DNA from: Reichenbachiella agariperforans
Lineage (GTDB): Bacteria > Bacteroidota > Bacteroidia > Cytophagales > Cyclobacteriaceae
Direction: 5' to 3'
Length of the DNA: 64,000 nucleotides
Assembly (NCBI RefSeq): GCF_900142205.1
Contig: NZ_FRAA01000008.1
Coordinates: forward strand, 62,001-126,000
Numbering within the stretch: the stretch's first letter is position 1; each line of letters starts with the position of its first letter. Under the pieces are notes generated by a model, which ran no database searches, was not told where the DNA came from, and saw nothing but the letters and a program-made list of their open reading frames with translations. Shown here piece after piece: positions 38,747-47,326 of the stretch. Made by a program: the position numbers and the translations under genes.

Positions 38747-40306
38747 ATGAACCGATACACTATCTATTTCGCTCTATGCATGCTGATCGTTCACATCAAC
38801 ACTCTGCATGCGCAAGTCCTCTACCCTGATAGTGAATACCTAGAATACTATCGGATTCTAGAAATCAAAAATGAAGGGATATCCAACCGAATGAATATTT
38901 TCCCCACGATAGTCTCCCAATACAACAAAGACTCTATCACATGGAATCCTTGGAAAGACAACTTTCAATTAGACCAACAAAAAAACAAATCAATCTCACT
39001 ACTCCCAGCCCGACTGACAAACCACTACAACTCAACCTACGCACATGGCTACAATGATGGAGCACTATGGAAGGGAAAAGGCTACACAGGCTCTATCCAA
39101 GGAGGCGTGGCAGGAAAATACGGGCTACTAGAATTCACTATTGCTCCTATTGTATTCTTTTCACAAAATTCTGCATTTGAGCTAGCTCCACAGACCAGTG
39201 ACAACAATCCATACAACTATCAATTTACAAACAAGCGCATTGATTATGTCCAAAGATATGGAGACCAAAGCTTTGCAGAGTTTGATCTGGGACAGACTGA
39301 TATACGTCTAGTCTACAAATCATTCACGATCGGAGCATCTACACAAAACATAGTCTGGGGTCCAGCACAGAGAAACCCTATTCTACTTAGTAATAATTCT
39401 TCTGGAATTCCTCACATTGATATTGGCACACATAAACCTGTCAATACAAAAATCGGAAGATTTGAAGGAAAAATATATTACGGACTCCTTAAGAAATCAG
39501 ACTATTTCGACGAAGACACTCAATGGAATCATCGCTATTGGTCGGGTTTTTCTGCTTCCTATAACCCCAGTTTTTTACCTAGTCTTTATCTCGGTTTCAA
39601 TAGAGTATTGTACAAAAAAGCCAAGGATTTTGTTCCACTTGATCTATTGGTCTTCATTACCAATTTTGATGACAATGATGGGGTCGATGGAGTGAATGAT
39701 GAGTACGACCAAATGGGTTCGATTACCATGCGGTGGTTTTTTAGAGAGGTAGGTTTTGAAACGTACCTAGAATTCGCAAAAAATGATTTTGGAGGAAAAC
39801 TATACGGCACAGAACCTGACCATTCAAGAGGCTATACATTAGGTTTTAGCAAATATATAGATTTGAAAAACAAAGATTTGATCAAATTAACCTATGAGCA
39901 TGCGACCTTAGATCAATCCAAAAGTAACGCATACCGTGCTACTCCTACATGGTATGCTCACCATATCGTCAAACAAGGGTATACCCAAAAAGGACAAATC
40001 CTTGGTGCTGGTATAGGTCCTGGCTCCTCTTCGGATTATTTCAATGCTCAATACGTATTTGCTACAGGTATACTACAACTCACTGCCCAAAGAATCCGTT
40101 TTAACGATGATTATTTCTACGACACTATTAAGGATGAAAACAGACATGATCATGAATGGACATTAGAAAGCACTTTTTCAAAGTTTATAGGAAATTATCT
40201 AGTCGGAATGCACTTCGGCATGAATTTTCGTCAAAACATGTATTATGTTGAAAATAATGACAAAACAAACGTTTCAATCAGCCTTAACCTTTCCAAAAAT
40301 TTCTAG
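38747..40306 (+). CDS. Wzi-like capsule assembly outer-membrane protein
   Basis: A 519-residue barrel protein with a signal peptide (ending in LHAQ). The block ATPTWYAHHIVKQGYTQKG and ILGAGIGPGSSS, together with YKSFTIGASTQNIVWGPAQRNPILLSNN, is typical of capsule assembly protein Wzi superfamily members in Bacteroidota. E. coli Wzi binds capsule at the surface; here a polysaccharide anchor role is likely. It precedes a three-gene unit of small lipoprotein, membrane protein and HTTM-like protein with 4-bp to 20-bp gaps or overlaps. It follows the divergent GT2 gene. Confidence 0.83.
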   Translation: MNRYTIYFALCMLIVHINTLHAQVLYPDSEYLEYYRILEIKNEGISNRMNIFPTIVSQYNKDSITWNPWKDNFQLDQQKNKSISLLPARLTNHYNSTYAHGYNDGALWKGKGYTGSIQGGVAGKYGLLEFTIAPIVFFSQNSAFELAPQTSDNNPYNYQFTNKRIDYVQRYGDQSFAEFDLGQTDIRLVYKSFTIGASTQNIVWGPAQRNPILLSNNSSGIPHIDIGTHKPVNTKIGRFEGKIYYGLLKKSDYFDEDTQWNHRYWSGFSASYNPSFLPSLYLGFNRVLYKKAKDFVPLDLLVFITNFDDNDGVDGVNDEYDQMGSITMRWFFREVGFETYLEFAKNDFGGKLYGTEPDHSRGYTLGFSKYIDLKNKDLIKLTYEHATLDQSKSNAYRATPTWYAHHIVKQGYTQKGQILGAGIGPGSSSDYFNAQYVFATGILQLTAQRIRFNDDYFYDTIKDENRHDHEWTLESTFSKFIGNYLVGMHFGMNFRQNMYYVENNDKTNVSISLNLSKNF

Positions 40307-40310
40307 TCTC

Positions 40311-40745
40311 ATGAATATTTTCAAAAGAACTTTTCAATACCTCATTGTTATTTTTACACTCATCGCATGTGTCCCTAATCCTAAAAAATTAGGAACAGAG
40401 AAAGCTGACGCACCGCTACCTTCCGATGATGGGTATAGTATCATTTTCTATGAAATAAACAACTATGCCTTGATCTATGTCAATGACGAATTGTATTTTG
40501 ATACCCGAAAAAACCCAGAAACAGAAAAAGAACCTACCATGGTTAAACTCCCATCCAATACTATAAAACTGCGACTAGACATCTACAATGCAGAATGCAT
40601 CACCTGTACTAAAAACAGTTGGGAAGTCGTCTACGAGCTATATAAAGACGGTATAGCACTAGAGTATGTTACCGAATCATCTGACGGAAAACACACTGAA
40701 GTAGGTATAGTAAATTCGCACACATTAAACCTGGAAGAGAAATAG
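40311..40745 (+). CDS. Putative small lipoprotein of unknown function
   Basis: A 144-residue lipoprotein with a signal ending LIACVPNP; the ATG at 40311 lies 5 bases after the Wzi-like stop codon. An in-frame ATG at 40245 would overlap the Wzi-like gene and add a non-signal extension. The mature part is a compact beta-rich protein with ECITC near the middle. I do not recognise the family. The gene order Wzi, lipoprotein, membrane protein, HTTM suggests one transcript. Confidence 0.72.
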   Translation: MNIFKRTFQYLIVIFTLIACVPNPKKLGTEKADAPLPSDDGYSIIFYEINNYALIYVNDELYFDTRKNPETEKEPTMVKLPSNTIKLRLDIYNAECITCTKNSWEVVYELYKDGIALEYVTESSDGKHTEVGIVNSHTLNLEEK

Positions 40746-40764
40746 ATCTTGATATAGTAGCCTC

Positions 40765-41235
40765 ATGTCCCAGCTTACGACAAACAAATACTTTTTTATA
40801 GTTACTGCCCTTGCTTTCCTTTTAGGCATTCCTTTTTTAGCTAAAATCGCTTTTAGCAGCAAAGAAATCTACCCCTCTGTGGTCATGCCTGCAGCAGGCT
40901 CTAAAGTAAATATTGGAAAAGATGGGACATGTACTTTTGAAAAAAGACAACTATACGGTATAGATCCAAAAACAGGTACCGAAATTGAACTCAATCATAC
41001 GCGATTTATATTCCCTGCTCCAATCCACGATTTGAGAGGTATGATCATGAATGACCTTGGGCTTTTCACATACGACAAGCATACTGATCAATACACAGAG
41101 GTGACAAACTGGTGGAGACAAAAACTCAAGGAACAGCATTGTTCTGAGAATGTAATCATTGCAAGAAAACTAAAAATAGACTCCAAAGATTTTTCTCAAA
41201 CAGTAATAGATGAAAAAATATATACACTGGATTGA
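40765..41235 (+). CDS. Single-pass membrane protein of unknown function
   Basis: A 156-residue protein with one N-terminal membrane span (YFFIVTALAFLLGIPFLAKI) and an outer part with FEKRQLYGID and DEKIYTLD near the end. It has no recognisable domain. Its last 26 bases overlap the start of the HTTM-like gene in another frame, a sign of tight coupling. Function unknown; co-occurrence with the HTTM-like gene is the clue. Confidence 0.7.
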   Translation: MSQLTTNKYFFIVTALAFLLGIPFLAKIAFSSKEIYPSVVMPAAGSKVNIGKDGTCTFEKRQLYGIDPKTGTEIELNHTRFIFPAPIHDLRGMIMNDLGLFTYDKHTDQYTEVTNWWRQKLKEQHCSENVIIARKLKIDSKDFSQTVIDEKIYTLD

Positions 41236-42295
41236 CAGAAAAGCACATACAGCCCGCAATAGCATATTGATCAGTACCCATATTGATTTTAATCAAAATG
41301 GACTAGGCGTTTTTAGAATTCTGTTTGGATTGTATAGCCTACTATTTTCAGAGCATTATTGGGGTTGGTTAAAATCCATACCCAGTGCCTTATACAGAAA
41401 TACTCGATGGAACTTCTTTAATATATTCTCAGATTTCCCAGCTGATTGGTTCATTGATATCATGGATATCACCATGCTGATTTGCATGGTTTGCATTACA
41501 ATCGGTTACCGTACTCGTTTGACATCCATGGTCGCCTTTTTTATCATGTTGATCATGGATGGTTTTGCCTATAATCTTGGAAAAATAGACCACGAAATCA
41601 TGATGACACTAATTTTTCCAATATTAGCCTTTACTAATTCGAGAGCCAAAATTGCCATCAGACCCGAAACACACACCACCAAGAAAACACATGACAGAGC
41701 AATCGCTCTATACGCTATCGTTATCGTTTTTGGCTTATTCACTTCTGGCGTTCCTAAAATACCATGGATGGATTTCAATACATCAACCAATGGGATTTTA
41801 AGATGGTACTACGAAGGGTATTACGTCTCTGATCGTGTACATTTATTGGCTCCATATTTCAAGTATGTTCCAATCTTCTTGGTTGAAATCACGGATCATT
41901 TTATCCCCTTATTCGAGATGGCAGGACTTTATTTTTTACTCAAATCAAGAAAAACGTGGTACACATGGCTATTTGCACTATGCGTTTTTCACCTCGGAAA
42001 TACACTGGTACTAAACATCCCTTTTATACCACAGGTATTTGCGTATGGGGTTTTCATTCTCCCTAAGTTCTACAACCTGTACCTCAAAAATGCACGTTTG
42101 AACTTATGGGTAATATATCCTATTGGTATTATTCTAGGATGTAACAACTTATTCGGAATACTCTTTAAAAATCAATCTACCTACTTTCCTATTGAAAACA
42201 ATCTGTATACAGGGTTAGCAACATGGATTGTATTGACAATACTAGCGCTTTCTATTTTGCTTAAAAAGCATCCAAAACCAGATACCCCCCTCTAG
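41210..42295 (+). CDS. HTTM-like (vitamin K-dependent carboxylase-related) membrane protein
   Basis: A 361-residue multi-span protein. The opening GLGVFRILFGLYSLLFSEHYWG, the later ITIGYRTRLTSM and the DHEIMMTLIFPILAFTNSRAK resemble the HTTM domain found in vitamin K-dependent gamma-carboxylase and many bacterial proteins. I see several hydrophobic segments. Without the epoxidase and carboxylase residues confirmed, I cannot call it a carboxylase. It overlaps the previous gene and is followed by a convergent esterase gene with a 15-bp gap. Confidence 0.7.
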   Translation: MKKYIHWIDRKAHTARNSILISTHIDFNQNGLGVFRILFGLYSLLFSEHYWGWLKSIPSALYRNTRWNFFNIFSDFPADWFIDIMDITMLICMVCITIGYRTRLTSMVAFFIMLIMDGFAYNLGKIDHEIMMTLIFPILAFTNSRAKIAIRPETHTTKKTHDRAIALYAIVIVFGLFTSGVPKIPWMDFNTSTNGILRWYYEGYYVSDRVHLLAPYFKYVPIFLVEITDHFIPLFEMAGLYFLLKSRKTWYTWLFALCVFHLGNTLVLNIPFIPQVFAYGVFILPKFYNLYLKNARLNLWVIYPIGIILGCNNLFGILFKNQSTYFPIENNLYTGLATWIVLTILALSILLKKHPKPDTPL

Positions 42296-42310
42296 ATAAC
42301 ACGCAACCTA

Positions 42311-43219
42311 TCACTCCTCCAGTTTCAACATGGCCTCAGCGAAAGCATTGCCTAACTGAATGTAATTAACACTTTTATAATGCCATGGATCGGAGTGCTC
42401 ATAATGTTTAGTCTCTCTGACAATGGCTGCTCGATCATCTTTCTTGACGAACTGTTCCTGAGCATATTGAACGAGCTCACCATACTTCCAAACCTTACCT
42501 CCTCTAGAAGCATCGTTGCTATCAGAGATCTTTCCTATCACGATAGGTAAGTCATCGGTAAGCATCGTCGCACGAATCAAATCCATCAACCGCTTTAGGT
42601 TATCATAATACGCGTATGCAGAAGATTCCAAATTACTATCGCTCTCCCCCTGCATCCACAATATGCCCTTTGGCACCAGTACATCTTTGACTCCATCATC
42701 ATCAATATCCCCATCAGCCATGGCGTGACGCATCGTGGCTAGGAAGTGATCATACTGATTGATGCCAGTCACCCCATGATAGTCTGGATCCCAGCACCCA
42801 AACACATCTGCTGCCAAACTATCAATAGAAGTCCCTCCACGCGAATATTTGATTAGCGCTATCCTTCTATCAGGTTTAGCCTGCTGCATCGTCATCGCAA
42901 AACTCAATTCTAACCCAAAACGATCCGAATATTTATTCCTTTTCATATCAGCAGTAAACCCAGTGCCATGCCCCGGCTTCAGCACCTGCCAGCTCCCTAT
43001 TCCACCTCCTTCTTCATCATCCGGCACAGTGTGTCCATGAAAAATATAAATCCCGTCTTGCGCTCGCTTCAACGAATCAGGCAAGTCTTTGATATACCCA
43101 TAGCCATCCATGTTAGACTGCCCTCCGAGAAAGTACACTTCTATCTCGTTGCTATTCTTTTGCGCATTCGCGAAAAAAGTCAACCCTACTAGCCCTATCG
43201 CTACACTCCAATTTTTCAT
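42311..43219 (-). CDS. SGNH-type acetylesterase (SASA/CE6-like), secreted
   Basis: A 302-residue exported esterase. The signal peptide ends FFANAQ. The catalytic serine is in LGGQSNMDG and the second block with D-x-x-H in SDPWHYKS. It belongs to the sialate-O-acetylesterase/acetylxylan esterase (SASA, CE6-like) group, which removes acetyl groups from polysaccharides. No T9SS tail. It lies next to the AraR-like gene and close to the arabinan operon, so acetylated pectin or hemicellulose is a likely substrate (inference). Confidence 0.85.
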   Translation of the reverse strand: MKNWSVAIGLVGLTFFANAQKNSNEIEVYFLGGQSNMDGYGYIKDLPDSLKRAQDGIYIFHGHTVPDDEEGGGIGSWQVLKPGHGTGFTADMKRNKYSDRFGLELSFAMTMQQAKPDRRIALIKYSRGGTSIDSLAADVFGCWDPDYHGVTGINQYDHFLATMRHAMADGDIDDDGVKDVLVPKGILWMQGESDSNLESSAYAYYDNLKRLMDLIRATMLTDDLPIVIGKISDSNDASRGGKVWKYGELVQYAQEQFVKKDDRAAIVRETKHYEHSDPWHYKSVNYIQLGNAFAEAMLKLEE

Positions 43220-43274
43220 ACTCTAATATCTTGATTCAATACTTAGGACGGGACACCTGTCATGCATCTGACCA

Positions 43275-43967
43275 TCAAGGCTTAATCTGAAACTTGTTTC
43301 CCGTTTTCATTTGCTGTTTGTATTTATCTTCATCAAACTGATATAGAAATGCCCCCTTCTTACCCGTTGTACGCTTCTTTTCGTTGAGTTTGACCAAAAT
43401 ACCGAGCGAATCGATGCGCTTGATAAAATTACGCTTGTCCATCTCCGTCTCGAAGATCGCTTCGTACAATGACTGTAGCTCTGGCATGGTAAACTTAGGT
43501 GGGAGGAGTTCAAATCCTACAGGATAGTGCTCCGCTTTATATTTGAGCCGCTGGTGGGCACGGTCTACAATCTCATTGTGATCAAAAATCAGGTCGGGCA
43601 TCTCACCCAAATCAAACCATGATGCATCGTGCTGTTTGCTCAATTCCTCGTCATGATCCTCGATATTGATAAGTGAATAATATGTAACACTGATCGTACG
43701 CTCTACAGGGTCTCTATCGACTTGATTGAAACAATAAAGTTGCTCTAAAAAAACCTCTTGCAACCCCGTCAAACTCATCAGAATACGACTAGCAGCATCA
43801 TCCAAACTCTCAGACTTCTTGGCAAAACCACCCATCAAAGACCACTTCCCCTTCTCTGGCTCAAAATCCCTTTTGATCAATAGCAGTTTCAGTTGATCCC
43901 CATGAAATCCAAAAATAATGCAATCCACTGCGACCAATAATCGGTCATATTCATTGTAAAGTGTCAT
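43275..43967 (-). CDS. NUDIX-type transcription regulator, AraR-like (NrtR family)
   Basis: A 230-residue protein with an N-terminal NUDIX-like domain (~8-150) and a C-terminal winged helix (~155-225, FTMPELQSLYEAIFETEMDKRNFIKRIDSL). The NUDIX box is degenerate: GGFAKKSESLDDAASR continues ILMSL where active enzymes have REUxEE, so catalysis is unlikely. This is the architecture of NrtR proteins and of the Bacteroides arabinose repressor AraR. Location beside arabinan genes fits an arabinose-sensing role. I use the ATG at 43967; the longer frame starts with a hydrophobic stretch without merit. A weak -7 motif lies 8-15 bases upstream. Confidence 0.83.
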   Translation of the reverse strand: MTLYNEYDRLLVAVDCIIFGFHGDQLKLLLIKRDFEPEKGKWSLMGGFAKKSESLDDAASRILMSLTGLQEVFLEQLYCFNQVDRDPVERTISVTYYSLINIEDHDEELSKQHDASWFDLGEMPDLIFDHNEIVDRAHQRLKYKAEHYPVGFELLPPKFTMPELQSLYEAIFETEMDKRNFIKRIDSLGILVKLNEKKRTTGKKGAFLYQFDEDKYKQQMKTGNKFQIKP

Positions 43968-44191
43968 AATCACACAAGTATAGCCGAATCCATGTAGAGA
44001 TGAAAGTATCCATAGGATCAAAATCCTGCTTCACCATTCGCTGAACATGATAATCTAGAGCGCACAGATATATTTTACTTTTCTATGCATCACCGCTTTT
44101 TTTATACTCTTTTTTATTTTGCTTAGTTCGAATATTTTCTATCCATAATGTACATCTCTGTGGCAATTTGGATAGAAAGCCACACAATTAA

Positions 44192-44773
44192 TCAGCACCT
44201 CTTCGTACAAAGAATCACTCCTGTAGACCAGTTCATTTTGGTAATGGTAAAGTCATCTCTTTCTTCGAGGTATTTTGTTAAGTGTATGGCCTTCTCCTCA
44301 TGTCCCGCTGGCCAGTTAGGCTGTGGAGTCATGTCATCGATGATATAAAAACCTCCTACTTTGACAAGTTTCAATGTCTCTAGTAACTCAGAATACTTAC
44401 CTGGCCATGTGTCCGCAAAGATCAAATCAAACTTATCTCCCTCGTAATGCTTGATCCATTGCGCACCGTCAGCACATACTAAATCTAATCGCTCATCTTC
44501 TCCAAAAAACGCTTGTGCTACTTCGATGAGACTGGGATCATTGTCAATACTCGTCAACCTAGACTGCTCGTCTAGTCCCTCTATCATCCAAGCCAGCGAT
44601 AGGCTAATGCCTGTCCCCAATTCGAGAATATTGGACTTTGGTTTGGATGCTACCAATGACTTGAGCAAAGTCCCAATATAAATATCCGATGGCATTGTAA
44701 ATCCCATCTCTTTGCACTTTGCTTCCAGTTGAGGATACATCTTAGGCGTATCCAGAATATTAGATTCTTTCAT
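44192..44773 (-). CDS. SAM-dependent O-methyltransferase-like protein
   Basis: A 193-residue class I methyltransferase. The SAM-binding glycine-rich motif is ILELGTGISLSLAWM, followed by acidic LTSIDNDPSLIEVA and FDLIFADTWPGK. It matches the O-methyltransferase/caffeoyl-CoA-like layout. No membrane span. It is a single gene between the AraR-like gene and the gap before the frameshifted esterase. Substrate unknown; no link with arabinan use is evident. Confidence 0.83.
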   Translation of the reverse strand: MKESNILDTPKMYPQLEAKCKEMGFTMPSDIYIGTLLKSLVASKPKSNILELGTGISLSLAWMIEGLDEQSRLTSIDNDPSLIEVAQAFFGEDERLDLVCADGAQWIKHYEGDKFDLIFADTWPGKYSELLETLKLVKVGGFYIIDDMTPQPNWPAGHEEKAIHLTKYLEERDDFTITKMNWSTGVILCTKRC

Positions 44774-45096
44774 TATTCGTTAACATTTATCAGTATACAC
44801 AATCAGTGTACTCTATAGTTCTTTCTCAGAAAACATCTCACTCCACACATTTGCGATACATTCTCATAAGGTTATGATATCCCACTCTGCTCAAAGCACC
44901 AAATTTTAGGGCTAGGAACAGAAAAATGAGCCCCAATTAATCCACACTTTGGGATAGTTAAAATCGTCTCGGTGCGTTTACCCTGACAAATCAAACCCTT
45001 TCACCAGACCTTAAAAACAGAAGAACCTATATATGTTACAATCATCCCCTATCCCCCCTGAGGCAAAGAGCTAGTTTAGCCACTAAAATTACAAGC
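44774..45096. other. Intergenic gap before the frameshifted esterase
   Basis: A 323-bp stretch without ORF of note. It contains the start regions of two divergent genes (methyltransferase and esterase) and a C-rich run near 45050. I see no terminator and no exact TAnnTTTG motif close to either start. Confidence 0.5.
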
Positions 45097-46229
45097 ATGA
45101 AAATAAAGATTACACACTTATTATTGACCTTAGGACTGATCACTTTCTCAGTTCAATCACAAGCACAAGACCCTAATTTTCATATCTACCTATGTTTTGG
45201 TCAATCCAATATGGAGGGACAGGGAACGATAGGTTCTCAAGATCAAACCGTAGACAACCGCTTTCAGGTTTTGCAAGCAGTCGATTGTTCCAATATCAAT
45301 CGGCAAGCCACAGAATGGTACCCTGCGATCCCTCCATTGTGCCGGTGCTGGAATGGACTATCACCCGCAGACTACTTTGGTCGTACGCTGATAGCATCTC
45401 TACCCTCCCATATCAATGTAGGTGTCGTCAATGTCGCTGTAGGTGGGTGTCGAATCGAATTATTCGATAAGGACATCTATGAGGACTATCTAGATACCTA
45501 CAAAGAGGATTGGTTTCAAAATGCACTTGACAGCTATGACCGTAACCCTTATAACCATCTACTCAGTCTAGCCAAACAAGCGCAAGAAGTAGGCGTAATC
45601 AAAGGTATTCTACTGCATCAAGGAGAATCTAACGCTGGCGATGCACAATGGCCGACTAAAGTTAAAAAATATATGATGACCTGCTATCAGATCTGGATAT
45701 GGAAGCCAATGCTATCCCTCTACTCGCTGGAGAAATGGTACACGAAGATCAAGGGGGTAGCTTAGCTAGTATGAATAAAATAGTCGCTCAACTGCCTGAG
45801 ATCATCCCTAATGCGCACATCATCTCTTCTAGTGGCTGTTCGGATAAGGATGACAACATCCACTTCGATGCTGCGGGATATCGAGAACTGGGCAAACGCT
45901 ATGGAGAGAAAATGTTAAGCTTACTTGAGTATGATGCTAATGCACCTATCCTTCATAGCGAGTCTAACACTACCTACAGTCTCAGCACAGTCTATCCTAA
46001 CCCTGTAGACAGCTACGGACAAATTGATTTTAGCTTACCCAAAGCCACTCATGTCAAACTAAAACTATACAATACCGCAGGACAGGAAGTAACACAAATC
46101 CTCAATAAGCCATGCACATCAGGTCACCACAGCATCAGCTATGATTTTGCATCAGTACCGCATGGCGTGTACTACTATCGACTAGAAACAAACGAGAAAA
46201 TGCTCAGTAAGAAAGTGTTAATTCAATAA
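45097..46229 (+). pseudogene. SGNH acetylesterase with T9SS signal, interrupted by a -1 frameshift
   Basis: The first reading frame (45097-45765) gives a signal peptide (ending VQSQAQ), the esterase serine block LCFGQSNMEG and VGVIKGILLHQGESN, then ends in an unrelated tail after KVKK. The second frame (45699-46229, open from about 45669) carries LLAGEMVHEDQGGS, the His block DDNIHFDAAGYREL and a type A T9SS sorting domain (VYPNPVDSYGQ to KVLIQ). Homology is restored if one A is added to the six-A run at 45664-45669, giving VKKIYDDLLSD. So one protein of about 377 residues seems intended. Possible causes are a sequencing or assembly indel, a real loss of function, phase variation or ribosomal slippage. 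Confidence 0.85.
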
Positions 46230-46276
46230 AAAACTCTAGACCCGTAGATTGTATGGCTTAACGCTTTGTTTTGAGA

Positions 46277-46327
46277 ATGGATCACAATGCCAGAGCGTAT
46301 TAATCAGTCACGGGCATTGTGATCCAT
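46277..46327. repeat. 15-bp perfect inverted repeat between convergent genes
   Basis: ATGGATCACAATGCC at 46277-46291 and its exact complement at 46313-46327, with a 21-base spacer. It lies in the 101-bp space between the esterase and the last GH43 gene, which converge. The structure resembles a bidirectional terminator but has no T-run on either side. Confidence 0.7.
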
Positions 46328-46330
46328 ACC

Positions 46331-47326
46331 TTATTCTATGATTCCTACTCCACTATCGGTTTTTATCACGGGCTTAATAGTCCCGTCTTCGTTGAAGTAA
46401 AGGCGATCAATACAAACACTGCGACGAAACTCCCCTCCAGTCGGTAACTGTCCAGTGTGATACACAAAATACCAGTTGCCCTTGTACTCCTCCACGCCTA
46501 CATGATGCGTAGGAGAGTTGGGCAAAGCACCGTTGAGATTGCCTTTATACTCCCAAGGCCCCTCTGGACTATCGGACATGGCATAATCTATCTCTTCTGG
46601 AAAGTGTGCCGAATAAATCAAATAATACAAGTCCTCTCGCTTGAAAACCCACGGCGCTTCTGTAAACTCAGGTACAGAGATCGTATGTACTGGGCCATCT
46701 AGCTCGATCATGTTGTCCTTGAGTTTCGCCCATTTCAGCACGGTATTGCCCCAATAGATATAGGCACTCCCACTCTCATCGACAAAAACGGCTGGATCGA
46801 TATCATCCCAAAAGATATCTGTCTGAGTGGTCATATCATTGGTGATCAGTGCCTCACCGATCGCATCCTCCCATGGTCCGGTAGGGTGATCTGCTACCGC
46901 CACACCAATAGCTTTGCCTGGTATGGTCGCATGCTCGACCGTCACGTACCAGTAGTATTTCCCGTTCTTTTGCTCGGTATGCGCTGCCCAAGCTTGCCCA
47001 TTGGCCCATGCAAAATCAGTCGTACGCAACTTGGCTCCATGGCGCTCCCAGTTGACCATATCTGTCGACGAGAACAACAACCAGTCGTTCATCAAGAACC
47101 CCTCTCCTCCTTCGGACTGTTGGTCATGTCCCGTATAGATATAAAAGGTATCATTAGCTACAAAGGGAGCTGGGTCCGCAGTAAAAACCTCTTGTATAAT
47201 GGGGTTTCCTGCCCTCTCCGACCTTACTCCTTCTGTTTGTTTTTCTTTCGTTTGTCCCGAATCACAAGCTGCCAGAGAAATCACTCCTGCTAACAACCAT
47301 AATACTTGTACGCTCACTTTCATCAT
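46331..47326 (-). CDS. GH43 glycoside hydrolase (exo-acting type), lipoprotein
   Basis: A 331-residue five-bladed beta-propeller enzyme. The lipoprotein signal ends AGVISLAAC. Catalytic residues by position: D51 in FTADPAPF (base), D177 in DDIDPAV (pKa modulator) and E223 in FTEAPWVF (acid). The pattern fits GH43 arabinofuranosidases/xylosidases and galactosidases, and the neighbours point to arabinan. The start codon directly follows the stop of the upstream gene (TAAATG), so translation is coupled. It is the last gene of the operon. Confidence 0.88.
   Translation of the reverse strand: MMKVSVQVLWLLAGVISLAACDSGQTKEKQTEGVRSERAGNPIIQEVFTADPAPFVANDTFYIYTGHDQQSEGGEGFLMNDWLLFSSTDMVNWERHGAKLRTTDFAWANGQAWAAHTEQKNGKYYWYVTVEHATIPGKAIGVAVADHPTGPWEDAIGEALITNDMTTQTDIFWDDIDPAVFVDESGSAYIYWGNTVLKWAKLKDNMIELDGPVHTISVPEFTEAPWVFKREDLYYLIYSAHFPEEIDYAMSDSPEGPWEYKGNLNGALPNSPTHHVGVEEYKGNWYFVYHTGQLPTGGEFRRSVCIDRLYFNEDGTIKPVIKTDSGVGIIE

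Noticed and set aside
45661..45675. Programmed -1 ribosomal frameshift at the A-run
   Set aside because: Not a classical slippery heptamer in frame (T-AAA-AAA) and no clear stimulating stem was seen, so a plain indel is more likely; still open.
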